DNA of 64,000 nt, from positions 620,001 to 684,000 of the forward strand of contig NZ_BMEB01000001.1 of assembly GCF_014636275.1 (NCBI RefSeq), written 5' to 3'. A program made the translations under genes and the position numbers. Positions 1-8,323 of this stretch are shown here, one piece after another (within the stretch, counting starts at the first letter, position 1; each line of letters starts with the position of its first letter). The DNA comes from Cellulomonas carbonis (lineage in GTDB: Bacteria > Actinomycetota > Actinomycetes > Actinomycetales > Cellulomonadaceae). The notes under the pieces were generated by a model, which saw only the letters and a program-made list of their open reading frames with translations, made no database searches and was not told where the DNA came from.

Positions 1-520
1 CCATCAGCACGGTGGCGACGGTGATCTGCAGCACCGAGACCAGCAGCATGATCCCGCCCCACTGGACGAACAGCGAGATCGTGTCGACGTCGCTCGTGAC
101 CCGCGAGACGAGGCTGCCGCGGCGCTCGGTGTTCTGCGTGAGCGCCGACAGGTCGTGCACGTGCCGGAACGCTCGTGTCCGCAGCTCGGCGAGACCGGCC
201 TCGCTCGAGCGGAACAGACGGATGTTGACCAGTGCGGAGGCGGCGCCCGCGAGCACGAGCCCCACCGCGGCGACCGCCGTGAGCTGCACGACGCGACCCG
301 CGACCGGACCACCCGGCGCGAGGATCGCGGTGTCCACCGTGAGCTGGACGGCGATCGGCACGACGACGCGACCGACGGCGGCCAGCACCGCCAGGACGAC
401 CGTCAGCACGATGCCGTCGAGGAGCTGCGGCGAGATCTGCACGCCGCGCCGCAGCGTCGCGCGCGCGCCCAACGTGCTGGTCGTCCGGAGCCGGACGCCG
501 TCCTCGTGGATCGCGCTCAC
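1..520 (-). CDS. ABC transporter permease/ATP-binding half-transporter, N-terminal part (cut by window edge)
   Basis: Only the first 173 codons are in the window. Reading from a GTG at 520, the protein has a short cytoplasmic N-terminus, then hydrophobic segments (around residues 38-58 and 78-98), and the motif SRVTSDVDTI typical of the transmembrane domain of type IV ABC exporters; the nucleotide-binding domain lies beyond the edge. The GTG overlaps the TGA of the upstream ABC gene by 4 bases, so the two are probably translationally coupled and form one heterodimeric exporter. Substrate unknown. It is expected to supply the intact ATP site that its partner lacks, which cannot be checked here. 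Confidence 0.85.
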   Translation of the reverse strand, partial: MSAIHEDGVRLRTTSTLGARATLRRGVQISPQLLDGIVLTVVLAVLAAVGRVVVPIAVQLTVDTAILAPGGPVAGRVVQLTAVAAVGLVLAGAASALVNIRLFRSSEAGLAELRTRAFRHVHDLSALTQNTERRGSLVSRVTSDVDTISLFVQWGGIMLLVSVLQITVATVLM

Positions 521-2370
521 CGGGCCTCCTCCTCGACGAGCGCCCCGCGCCGCTCGGACTCCTCCTGGTAGGCGGTGGCGAGGTCCCGGTAGCCCGGGTC
601 GCGCGCGAGGAGCTCCGCGTGCGTCCCCTGGTCGACGACGGTGCCCGCGTGCAGGTGGACGACCTCGTCGGCGAGCAGCACCGACGACATCCGGTACGCG
701 ACCATGACGACGGTCGGGCCCGTGACCCCCTGCCGCCGCAGCCCGGCCAGGATCTCCTGCTCGACGCGCGGGTCGACCGCCGACGTCGCGTCGTCGAGCA
801 CGAGCAGGCGTGGGCGCCGGACGAGCGCCCGGGCGATCGCGATGCGCTGGCGCTGCCCGCCGGAGAGGTTCGCGCCCCGCTCGCCGAGCGGCGCGTCGAG
901 GCCCTCTGGGAGAGCGCGCACCACGCCGTCGACGCGCGCCAGGCGCAGCGCGTCCCAGACCGCCTCGTCGTCCGGGGCGTGGGGGTCGTCCTCGTCGGCG
1001 AGCGTCACGTTCGCGCGCACGGTGTCCTCGAAGAGGAACGCGTTCTGCGCCACGAGCGCGACGTCCCGCGTGAGGTCCTGCGGATGGACGTCGCGCACGT
1101 CGACCCCGTCGAGGAGGACCGTGCCGGACGCGGGGTCCTGCAGCCGGCTGAGGAGCGACACGAGCGTCGTCTTGCCCGCGCCGGTCACGCCGACGACGGC
1201 GACCGTGCGCCCGGCGGGCACCGACAGCGAGACGTCGTGGAGGATCCGCTGCGGCCCGCCCGCCCCGGGGACCGCGACCTCGACGTCCCTCAGCTCGACC
1301 GCGAGCCCGCCCCGCGAGGCGGGCAGGCGGTGGGTGCCGGGCTCGAGCTCGCCCGTGGCGTCGAGGACGCGGGCGATGCGGTCGTGGCCCACGAGGCCGC
1401 GCGGCAGCTCGCCGAGCACCCAGCCGAACGCACGGACCGGCACGGCCATGAGCGTGAGCAGGTAGGCCGCCGAGACGATGCCGCCGGTGCCGACCTCGCC
1501 CGCGGCGGCCCGGTACGCGCCGACGACGAGCACCAGGAGCGTCCCGAGGCTGGGCAGGAGCTCGATGACGGGGTCGAACACCGCGCGCACCGTGCCGACG
1601 TGGACGTTCGCCGCGCGCAGCTGCTGCGTGCGGGCGGCGAACCGCTCCGCCTCGCGCTGCTCGGTGCCGAGCGACTTGACCAGGAGCGCGGCCTCGAAGC
1701 TCTCGTGCGCGACGTCGGCGACGTCGGCGCGCAGCTGCTGGGCCCGGGTCGCGGCGGGCGACATGTACCGCTGGAAGACGAGGTTGGCGAGGACGGCGAG
1801 CGGCAGGACGGACAGCGCGGTGACCGCGATCCACACGTCGACGCGCAGCAGGGCGACGGTGGCGACGCCCATCATCGCGACGACCCCGATGGCGAAGGGC
1901 AGCGGGTTGAACACCCCCGTGGCCGCCTCGACGTCGGCGCTCGCGTTGGAGAGGAGCTGGCCCGTGGGGTGGGAGCGGTGCCACGAGAGCGGCAGACGGA
2001 GGTACTGCCGCGTCACGGCGCGCCGGTGGTCGGCCTGGATGTCGGAGTACCCGATGCCCGCGAAGATCCGACGGCCCGCGACGGCGAGCGCGAGGGTCAC
2101 CGCGACCCCGAGCAGCGCAGCGCCCGCGAGCCAGACCGACCTGCGGTCGTCGAGCTCGCCGGCCAGGGCGGGCACGACGACGTCGTCGGTCGCACGCCCG
2201 AGCACCTGGCTGACCGCGACCGTCATCGCACCGAACAGCGCGGACGTGACGACCGCGAGGACGTACGTCCGCGGCTGGGACGACATCCCGCGCCAGATCA
2301 GCTGCAGGGAGCGCCGGACGGCCCCGCCCGAGAGGGCGGCCCGGTCCGTCGTGTCGGGGCGCGCGCGCAC
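517..2370 (-). CDS. ABC exporter half-transporter with degenerate ATP site (heterodimer subunit)
   Basis: 617-residue fused permease and ATPase. An N-terminal six-helix exporter domain is followed by an ATPase domain with Walker A GVTGAGKTT (394-402, Lys400), signature LSGGQRQR (502-509) and Walker B LLVLDD. The catalytic Glu after Walker B is Asp527, and the switch His is Tyr559 (AYRMS instead of AHRLS). This pattern is known for the degenerate-site subunit of heterodimeric exporters of the TM287/288 and BmrCD type. I chose GTG 2370 because AAGGA lies 5 bases upstream; an ATG at 2400 has no well-spaced ribosome site. The stop overlaps the start of the next ABC gene. Exported substrate not predictable. 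Confidence 0.92.
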   Translation of the reverse strand: MRARPDTTDRAALSGGAVRRSLQLIWRGMSSQPRTYVLAVVTSALFGAMTVAVSQVLGRATDDVVVPALAGELDDRRSVWLAGAALLGVAVTLALAVAGRRIFAGIGYSDIQADHRRAVTRQYLRLPLSWHRSHPTGQLLSNASADVEAATGVFNPLPFAIGVVAMMGVATVALLRVDVWIAVTALSVLPLAVLANLVFQRYMSPAATRAQQLRADVADVAHESFEAALLVKSLGTEQREAERFAARTQQLRAANVHVGTVRAVFDPVIELLPSLGTLLVLVVGAYRAAAGEVGTGGIVSAAYLLTLMAVPVRAFGWVLGELPRGLVGHDRIARVLDATGELEPGTHRLPASRGGLAVELRDVEVAVPGAGGPQRILHDVSLSVPAGRTVAVVGVTGAGKTTLVSLLSRLQDPASGTVLLDGVDVRDVHPQDLTRDVALVAQNAFLFEDTVRANVTLADEDDPHAPDDEAVWDALRLARVDGVVRALPEGLDAPLGERGANLSGGQRQRIAIARALVRRPRLLVLDDATSAVDPRVEQEILAGLRRQGVTGPTVVMVAYRMSSVLLADEVVHLHAGTVVDQGTHAELLARDPGYRDLATAYQEESERRGALVEEEAR

Positions 2371-2513
2371 ACGTGTCCTTTCCGAACGGGGATGACTCAT
2401 CCTCGCACGTCGACCTCGAGCGACCCGTCGGGCGGCGTCACGACGAGCCGCGGTCCGGACCCAGCAGTCGGCACGGACGGCGAGCGTCCCGCGTGCGTGC
2501 GACGATGCGGCGC

Positions 2514-3170
2514 ATGGCATGGCACCTGCAGGAACGCTCCGCGACCGTCGCCGCGCTGCGGGAGGCGGGACCGGGTGCAGCGACGCTGTGCGAGGGCTGG
2601 CGGACCGAGCACCTCGCCGCGCACCTCGTGCTGCGCGAGAGCTCCCCCGCCGCCGTCGGCGTCGTCGTGCCCGGTCTCGCCGCACGGACCGAGCGGCTGA
2701 CGCAGGCGCTCGGCGACCGGTCGACGCGGCCCGACGCGTGGGAGCGACTGCTGGCGCGACTCGCAGACGGTCCGCCCGTGTGGCACCCGCTGCGGTGGGC
2801 CGGCGACGCGGCGCAGCTCGTCGAGTTCCACGTCCACGCGGAGGACGTGCGCCGCGGCGGCCCGGGCGGCGCGCAGGTCGCGCCTCGTGACCTGCCCCCG
2901 GCGCACGAGGAGGCGCTGTGGGCCCACCTGCGCCGCATGTCGCGGCTCCTCCTGCACCGGTCGCCCGTGCGGCTGGTGCTGACCGACCCGAGCGGGCGCA
3001 CGATCACCGCGGGCGCACGAGACGGCGACGTCGTCGAGGTCCGGGGCCGCCCGGGCGAGCTCGTGCTCTGGGCGTTCGACCGTCCCCGGGTCGCGCACGT
3101 CCGGCTCGTCGGGCCGCCCGCCGCGCTCGAGGCGCTCGCGCGCTTCCGGGCGCCGGCACCGACGAGCTGA
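2514..3170 (+). CDS. TIGR03085 family protein (DinB/maleylpyruvate-isomerase-like metal-binding fold)
   Basis: 218 residues. The N-terminus MAWHLQERSATVAALREAG and the later segments HLAAHLVLRE and EFHVHAEDVRR are characteristic of the actinobacterial TIGR03085 group, related to mycothiol-dependent maleylpyruvate isomerases and DinB-like four-helix proteins. The conserved histidines (about residues 35, 39, 104 and 106) are plausible metal ligands. Enzymatic role unknown; many members act on or with mycothiol, and this window has mshC. The start is the second of two close ATGs (2505 and 2514), chosen by family N-terminus. It is transcribed divergently from the ABC pair and converges on hisF. 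Confidence 0.8.
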   Translation: MAWHLQERSATVAALREAGPGAATLCEGWRTEHLAAHLVLRESSPAAVGVVVPGLAARTERLTQALGDRSTRPDAWERLLARLADGPPVWHPLRWAGDAAQLVEFHVHAEDVRRGGPGGAQVAPRDLPPAHEEALWAHLRRMSRLLLHRSPVRLVLTDPSGRTITAGARDGDVVEVRGRPGELVLWAFDRPRVAHVRLVGPPAALEALARFRAPAPTS

Positions 3171-3214
3171 GCCGACCCCGACCACCGCGGGCACGTGCGC
3201 GCCCCGCGACCCTG

Positions 3215-3230
3215 CGGACGTGTGCGTCCG
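3215..3230. terminator. Possible hairpin between convergent genes
   Basis: A 6-bp stem CGGACG/CGTCCG with a TGTG loop lies between the stop of the TIGR03085 gene and the stop of hisF. No T-tract follows. A second short GCGCCC/GGGCGC inverted repeat sits at 3238-3251. Weak evidence because GC-rich DNA forms such stems by chance. Confidence 0.3.
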
Positions 3231-3278
3231 GGGCCCGGCGCCCTCGGGCGCGTCAGCGCGCGGCGGGACGACGGCGCG

Positions 3279-4049
3279 TCAGCGCACGGGCACGCCCGCG
3301 TCCCGCAGGTGCTGCTTGACCTGGCCGACCGTCAGCGTGCCGAAGTGGAAGACGCTCGCGGCGAGCAGCGCGTCGGCCCCCGCCAGGGCCGCCTCGAGGA
3401 AGTGCTGCGGTGTGCCCGCGCCGCCGCTCGCGATGAGCGGCACCGCGACCTCGCGGCGGACGGCCGCGAGCATCTCGAGGTCGAAGCCGCCGGTCGTGCC
3501 GTCGGCGTCCATCGAGTTGAGCAGCACCTCGCCCGCTCCGAGGTCGACGGCGCGGCGCGCCCACTCGACCGCGTCGATCCCGGTCCCGCGACGACCGCCG
3601 TGCGTCGTGACCTCGAACCCCGACGGTGTGGGCGGGCCGTCCACGACGCGTCGGGCGTCGACCGACAGGACGAGCACCTGGCTGCCGAAGCGCGTGGCGA
3701 TCTCCGACACCAGCTCGGGACGCGCGATGGCGGCGGTGTTGACGCCGACCTTGTCCGCGCCCGCGCGGAGCAGGCGGTCCACGTCCTCGGTGGATCGCAC
3801 CCCGCCGCCGACCGTGAGGGGAACGAAGACCTCCTCGGCCGTCCGACGCACGACGTCGTACGTCGTGCTCCGGTCCGACGCCGACGCCGAGACGTCGAGG
3901 AACGTGATCTCGTCCGCACCCTCGAGGTCGTAGCGGCGCGCGAGCTCGACGGGGTCCCCCGCGTCGCGCAGCTGCATGAAGTTGACGCCCTTGACGACGC
4001 GCCCGGCGTCGACGTCGAGGCAGGGGATGACACGGACCGCGACCGTCAT
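3279..4049 (-). CDS. hisF: Imidazole glycerol phosphate synthase cyclase subunit HisF
   Basis: 256-residue TIM barrel, the usual HisF length. It uses ammonia delivered by HisH to convert PRFAR into imidazole glycerol phosphate and AICAR in histidine synthesis. The N-terminus [19 protein letters not shown] is the HisF signature; Asp12 and Asp131 (LSVDARR) match the two catalytic aspartates, and the phosphate-binding glycine turns (VGGGVRS) are present. The ATG at 4049 has GGAGGG 8 bases upstream, inside the end of the FKBP gene, and the genes are only 4 bases apart, so they are likely cotranscribed. hisH and the other his genes are not in the window. Confidence 0.97.
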   Translation of the reverse strand: MTVAVRVIPCLDVDAGRVVKGVNFMQLRDAGDPVELARRYDLEGADEITFLDVSASASDRSTTYDVVRRTAEEVFVPLTVGGGVRSTEDVDRLLRAGADKVGVNTAAIARPELVSEIATRFGSQVLVLSVDARRVVDGPPTPSGFEVTTHGGRRGTGIDAVEWARRAVDLGAGEVLLNSMDADGTTGGFDLEMLAAVRREVAVPLIASGGAGTPQHFLEAALAGADALLAASVFHFGTLTVGQVKQHLRDAGVPVR

Positions 4050-4053
4050 GCGC

Positions 4054-4935
4054 TCAGCCCTCCGTCGGGCCGCCGCGTGCGGCCAGGATGTCCACGACGA
4101 AGACCAGCGTCTCGTCGGCCAGCTCGGTGTCGCCCCCGCCGTAGCCGAGGTGCGGGGGGACGACGAGCAGGACCTGGCTGCCGACGGTCTGCTCGACGAG
4201 CCCCTGGTCCCAGCCGGGGACGAGCTGGTCGACCCCGATCGGGAACACGGTCGGCAGCTTGCCCTCCGACCAGCTCGAGTCGAACTCGGCCCCGTCGGAC
4301 CAGGTGACGCCGGTGTACTGCACGACGATCACCTGCCCGGCCTGCACCTGCGGCCCCGCGCCGCGGATGAGCGGCTGGACCACGAGGTCGGCGGGCGGCT
4401 CGGTCGCGGGCACCGTGATCGTCGGCTCGCCGTCGGGCGCGAGCTCGACCGTCGGGACGCCCTCACGGGGATCGACGGGCTCACCCTCGGCACGCGTGGG
4501 GAGGAGGTCGAAGACCGCGACCGTCGGTCCCTGGTTCCCGGCGTCGGGCGGGACGAGGTGGACCACGCGCGAGCCGACCGTGCGTCCGCGCAGCGCCTCG
4601 TAGATGTCGACGCCGAGGGCCTCGGCGCTGAGGAGGTACGGCTTGGGCTCGGACGAGTACGTCTCGCCGATGAGCGTGCCGTCGGTGCCGTCCTCGGCGT
4701 AGTAGTCGACGAGCACGGGCTCGCCGTCGACGACCTCGGGTCCGGTGCCCTCCCAGACCAGCTCGGCGCGGGACTCCGCGACCTCGAGCGGGCGCTCGTA
4801 GACGAGCTCGGGGACGCTGCCCGCCTCACCCGTGACCTCGACCTCGGCCTGCTGCTCCTGCTCGGCCGAGCAGCCCACGAGCGCGGTGACGGCAGCGAGC
4901 GCGACGACGACCGCGGCGGCAGCGTGACGACGCAC
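4054..4935 (-). CDS. Secreted FKBP-type peptidyl-prolyl isomerase lipoprotein
   Basis: 293 residues from a GTG preceded by a strong GGAGGAAGGAG site. The signal peptide ends in a lipobox (LVGC, Cys at about residue 22), so the protein is probably anchored to the outer face of the membrane. The C-terminal half is a canonical FKBP domain ([19 protein letters not shown], then VPGWDQGL and PPHLGYGG); the N-terminal half carries a second, degenerate FKBP-like region ([18 protein letters not shown]). Likely role: proline isomerisation of exported proteins. A -10-like TACAGT lies at 4999-5004 on this strand, so it may have its own promoter downstream of pafA. An FKBP gene beside pafA is a common actinobacterial arrangement. 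Confidence 0.92.
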   Translation of the reverse strand: MRRHAAAAVVVALAAVTALVGCSAEQEQQAEVEVTGEAGSVPELVYERPLEVAESRAELVWEGTGPEVVDGEPVLVDYYAEDGTDGTLIGETYSSEPKPYLLSAEALGVDIYEALRGRTVGSRVVHLVPPDAGNQGPTVAVFDLLPTRAEGEPVDPREGVPTVELAPDGEPTITVPATEPPADLVVQPLIRGAGPQVQAGQVIVVQYTGVTWSDGAEFDSSWSEGKLPTVFPIGVDQLVPGWDQGLVEQTVGSQVLLVVPPHLGYGGGDTELADETLVFVVDILAARGGPTEG

Positions 4936-5015
4936 CCGGCTCCTTCCTCCGCGCCCCACGGCGCCCTCCGCACCCGACCGGGCGGCCGGGGCCCGATCAC
5001 TGTACGGGCTCTCCC

Positions 5016-6377
5016 TCACATGGACTCGAGCAGGCGCTCCACCCGGTCGTCCACGCTGCGGAACGGGTCCTTGCACAGGACGGTGCGCTGCGCCTGGTCG
5101 TTGAGCTTGAGGTGGACCCAGTCGACGGTGTAGTCGCGGCGGGCCTCCTGGGCGCGCCGGACGAAGTCGCCGCGGAGCTTCGCGCGGGTCGTCTGCGGCG
5201 GCACGGCGGTCGCCTCGAACACGTCGAGGTCGTCCACGACGCGCTCGACCATCCCGCGCGCGGCGAGCAGGTTGTACAGACCCTCCGTGCGCGAGATGTC
5301 GTGATAGGCCAGGTCCAGGCGCGCGACGCGCGCGTCGTCCAGCGCCAGGTCGTGCTTGGCGCGGTACCGCTCGACGAGCCGCAGCTTGATCACCCAGTCG
5401 AGCTCGCGGTCGACGAGCGAGAGGTCACCCGTCCTGACCGCACGCAGGCCGCGCTCCCACAGGTCGAGCGTCTGCTTGATGACCGGCGTGAGCTCGACGG
5501 ACTGCGCGACGAAGTCCTGCACGCGGCCCAGGTACTCCTCCTGGATCTCGACGGCCGTCGCGGTGCGGCCGTTCGCGAGCCGCACCGGTGCGGACCCGGT
5601 GATGTCGTGGCTGATCTCGCGGATCGCGCGCATGGGGTTCTCGAGCGAGACGTCACGCATCGGGATCCCCGCCTCGACGAGGCGCAGGACGAGGTCGGTC
5701 GCGCCCACCTTGAGCAGCGTCGTCGGCTCCGCCATCGAGGAGTCGCCGACGATGACGTGCAGGCGCCGGTAGGCCTCGGCGTCGGCGTGGGGCTCGTCGC
5801 GCGTGTTGATGATCGGCCGCGACCGCGTCGTCGCGCTCGAGACCGACTCCCAGATGTGGTCCGCGCGCTGCGAGAGGCAGTACACCGAGCCGCGAGGCGT
5901 GGGCAGGACCTTGCCGGCGCCGGTGAGCACCTGCCGCGTGATGAGGAACGGCACGAGGACGTCGGCGAGCCGGCCGAAGTCGCCCTGCCGCCGGACGAGG
6001 TAGTTCTCGTGGCAGCCGTAGGAGTTGCCCGCGGAGTCGGTGTTGTTCTTGAACAGGTGGATCCGCCCGGGCAGGCCCTCGTGCTCGAGCCGCTGCTGCG
6101 CGTCGGCGACCAGGCCCTCGAGGATCCGCTCGCCGCCCCGGTCGTGCGCGACGAGGTCGCGGATGTCGTCGCACTCGGCGGTCGCGTACTCCGGGTGCGA
6201 CCCGACGTCGAGGTAGAGGCGTGAGCCGTTGCGGAGGAAGACGTTGGACGACCGCCCCCACGCCACGACCTTGCGGAAGAGGTAGCGCGCCACCTCGTCG
6301 GCGGAGAGCCCGCGCCCGCCGTCGACGGCGCACGTCACGCCGTACTCCGTCTCGAGCCCGAAGATGCGGCGGTCCAC
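5016..6377 (-). CDS. pafA: Pup-protein ligase PafA
   Basis: 453 residues, the usual length. Using ATP, it joins the C-terminal glutamate of deamidated Pup to substrate lysines. The N-terminus [14 protein letters not shown] carries the Glu-rich ATP/metal strand of the carboxylate-amine ligase fold, and [16 protein letters not shown] contains Asp57, equivalent to the catalytic base Asp64 of Mycobacterium Paf[20 protein letters not shown] matches the family nucleotide region. The GTG start lies 3 bases after the prcA stop, so it is in the pup-prcB-prcA operon. Confidence 0.97.
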   Translation of the reverse strand: MDRRIFGLETEYGVTCAVDGGRGLSADEVARYLFRKVVAWGRSSNVFLRNGSRLYLDVGSHPEYATAECDDIRDLVAHDRGGERILEGLVADAQQRLEHEGLPGRIHLFKNNTDSAGNSYGCHENYLVRRQGDFGRLADVLVPFLITRQVLTGAGKVLPTPRGSVYCLSQRADHIWESVSSATTRSRPIINTRDEPHADAEAYRRLHVIVGDSSMAEPTTLLKVGATDLVLRLVEAGIPMRDVSLENPMRAIREISHDITGSAPVRLANGRTATAVEIQEEYLGRVQDFVAQSVELTPVIKQTLDLWERGLRAVRTGDLSLVDRELDWVIKLRLVERYRAKHDLALDDARVARLDLAYHDISRTEGLYNLLAARGMVERVVDDLDVFEATAVPPQTTRAKLRGDFVRRAQEARRDYTVDWVHLKLNDQAQRTVLCKDPFRSVDDRVERLLESM

Positions 6378-6380
6378 GTG

Positions 6381-7133
6381 TCAGCCCTCCGTCGTGGCGG
6401 GGTCGGACGGCCCCGGGCCTGCGGCCGCGGTGTCGTCCGGCGGCGCGCCGAGGAGGTCGGCGAGCTGCGGCGCGGCGAGACGTCGGAACGCGCGCCGCGG
6501 ACGCGTCCGGTCCAGGACCGCGACCTCGAGCTGCGTCGGCTCGAGGGTCCGGTCCGGGCCGTCGACCTGCGCGCCCAGCGTGTCGACCGCGAGGCGGACG
6601 ACCGCGGCGAGGTCCATGCCGGGCGACCACCGCTCGGCGAGCCGCTCGGACAGGTGCTCGGCCTGACCACCCATCGCGACGTGACCGTGCTCGTCGGCCA
6701 CGGACCCGTCGTACGACAGGCGGTAGATCTGGTCCGTGGCGGGCGAGGCGCCCACCTCGGCGACGACGATCTCGACCTCGAGCGGCTTGGACTCGGTGGT
6801 GAACACCGTCCCGAGCGTCTGCGCGTACGCGTTCGCGAGACCCCGTGCGGTGACGTCGGACCGGTCGTAGGAGTAGCCGCGCAGGTCGGCGTACCGGACG
6901 CCCGCGACCCGCAGGTTCTCGAACTCGTTGTACTTGCCGACTGCGGCGAACGCGATGCGGTCGTAGATCTCGGAGATCTTGTGCAGCGCCCGCGAGGGGT
7001 TCTCGGTCGCGAACGCGATCCCGTCGTCGTACGCCAGGACGACGACCGAGCGACCGCGCGCGATGCCCTTGCGCGCGTAGTCCGCCCGGTCCTTCATCAG
7101 CTGCTCGGGCGAGACGTAGAACGGCATCGTCAT
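6381..7133 (-). CDS. prcA: Proteasome subunit alpha
   Basis: 250 residues. It forms the outer gated rings of the 20S core particle. The N-terminus [20 protein letters not shown] and the segment [22 protein letters not shown] are typical of actinobacterial PrcA, and no catalytic N-terminal threonine is expected. A variable acidic and proline-rich tail follows residue about 220. The ATG at 7133 overlaps the prcB TGA by 4 bases (ATGA), with GGAGGGGG just upstream, so this start is preferred over in-frame codons further upstream. Works with PrcB and the Arc ATPase. Confidence 0.97.
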   Translation of the reverse strand: MTMPFYVSPEQLMKDRADYARKGIARGRSVVVLAYDDGIAFATENPSRALHKISEIYDRIAFAAVGKYNEFENLRVAGVRYADLRGYSYDRSDVTARGLANAYAQTLGTVFTTESKPLEVEIVVAEVGASPATDQIYRLSYDGSVADEHGHVAMGGQAEHLSERLAERWSPGMDLAAVVRLAVDTLGAQVDGPDRTLEPTQLEVAVLDRTRPRRAFRRLAAPQLADLLGAPPDDTAAAGPGPSDPATTEG

Positions 7134-7951
7134 CGGGGGTCCCCCTCCGCCCGGCGGATCGCGTCCACCTCGGCCACCGTGCGCGCGAGCGCCTCGTCCT
7201 CGACGCGCAGGTAGCCCGACGCGGTCACCGTCGCGACGACCGGCCAGATCCGCCGCAGCGTGTCCGGACCGCCCGTCGCGGAGTCGTCGTCGGCCGCGTC
7301 GACGAGCGCGTGGACCGCGGTGCGCACCGCGTCCGACGCGTTCATCCCCGGCCACCACAGCTTCTTGAGCGACCCGCGCGCGAAGACCGAGCCCGAGCCG
7401 ACGGCGTGGAAGTCCGTCTCCTCGTAGCGTCCGCCCGTCACGTCGAACGAGAACATCCGGCCGACGCCGCGGTCGAGGTCGTAGCCGCCGAAGAGCGGCA
7501 CGACGGCGAGCCCCTGCATCGCGAGGCCGAGGCTCCCCCGGATCATCGTGGCGAGGCGGTTCGCCTTGCCGTCGAGCGAGAGCAGCGAGCCCTCGATCTT
7601 CTCGTAGTGCTCGAGCTCGAGCTGGAACAGCCGCACGAGCTCGAGCGCGAGCCCCGCGGTCCCGGCGATGCCGACGGCCGAGTACTCGTCGGCCGGGAAG
7701 ACCTTCTCGATGTGTCGGCTCGCGATCATCGGCCCGGCGGTCGCGCGCCGGTCCCCCGCCATCACGACGCCCCCGTCGAACGTCAGGGCGACGATCGTCG
7801 TGGCGTGCGGCGCGGCCGGGACCTCGCCCGCGGGCAGGTGGCGGCCCGTCGGCAGCAGCGAGGGGTCGTGCGCGGCGAGGAAGTCGAGGAACGACGACGT
7901 GCCGGTCATGTGGAACGAGCGCGGGAGGGCGCCGGGGGCGTCAGGCGTCAC
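7130..7951 (-). CDS. prcB: Proteasome subunit beta, precursor
   Basis: 273 residues from a GTG. A propeptide of about 50 residues precedes [11 protein letters not shown], so Thr51 should become the N-terminal nucleophile after self-cleavage. The downstream motifs [24 protein letters not shown] and GSGS are standard. The residue before the cleavage site is Ala50, where most active beta subunits have Gly; see findings. It begins 3 bases after the pup stop and overlaps prcA by 4 bases, giving a tightly coupled pup-prcB-prcA-pafA unit. Confidence 0.96.
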   Translation of the reverse strand: MTPDAPGALPRSFHMTGTSSFLDFLAAHDPSLLPTGRHLPAGEVPAAPHATTIVALTFDGGVVMAGDRRATAGPMIASRHIEKVFPADEYSAVGIAGTAGLALELVRLFQLELEHYEKIEGSLLSLDGKANRLATMIRGSLGLAMQGLAVVPLFGGYDLDRGVGRMFSFDVTGGRYEETDFHAVGSGSVFARGSLKKLWWPGMNASDAVRTAVHALVDAADDDSATGGPDTLRRIWPVVATVTASGYLRVEDEALARTVAEVDAIRRAEGDPR

Positions 7952-7954
7952 CCG

Positions 7955-8143
7955 TCACTGCCCGCCCTTCTGCACGAAGCCCCGCACGAACGACTCGGCG
8001 TTCTGCTCGAGGACCTCGTCGATCTCCTCGAGGAGCGAGTCGACCTCCGCGTCGCGCGCCTGGGCGGCCGGGGCGGCCACGGGCTCGGGGGCGTCGTCGG
8101 GCTCGTCGTCGCGTCGGTGCCTGATCTGGTCCTGACCGGCCAT
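7955..8143 (-). CDS. pup: Prokaryotic ubiquitin-like protein Pup
   Basis: 62 residues, acidic and probably disordered except for the C-terminal helix. The tail VDSLLEEIDEVLEQNAESF and the end RGFVQKGGQ are diagnostic. The last residue is Gln, so Dop must deamidate it to Glu before PafA can use it. Two consecutive ATGs occur (8146 and 8143); I chose 8143 because GGGAGG is 5 bases upstream of it and only 2 bases from the other. Below the usual ORF size cut-off but certain from its sequence and from dop, prcB, prcA and pafA around it. Confidence 0.97.
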   Translation of the reverse strand: MAGQDQIRHRRDDEPDDAPEPVAAPAAQARDAEVDSLLEEIDEVLEQNAESFVRGFVQKGGQ

Positions 8144-8164
8144 CATGACCTCCCGCTCGAGCGA

Positions 8165-8183
8165 GGTGCTGGCGTCCAGCACC
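8165..8183 (-). other. Perfect hairpin in the pup leader
   Basis: GGTGCTGG and CCAGCACC form an 8-bp perfect stem with a 3-base loop in the 5' leader of pup, about 11 bases upstream of the ribosome site. It could stabilise the transcript or tune translation of the abundant Pup protein. No family match is known to me, and in DNA this rich in GC such stems can arise by chance. Confidence 0.45.
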
Positions 8184-8271
8184 GTGGTCGTCGGCGACCG
8201 CCGGACCCGAGCCGGGCCCCGCGGCCGCCCGGTCACCCGGCCGACCACGTCGGTCGTCTGCTTCCGCTCCG

Positions 8272-8277
8272 ATCCTA
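8272..8277 (-). promoter_or_regulatory. Candidate -10 element of the pup operon
   Basis: TAGGAT on the minus strand, matching actinobacterial TANNNT. It would give a leader of about 120 bases before pup. No clear -35 element is visible. Confidence 0.4.
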
Positions 8278-8323
8278 GGCGTGCGCGCCGACACCAGGCG
8301 CGTGATCCACCCTGTGGGCGGCG

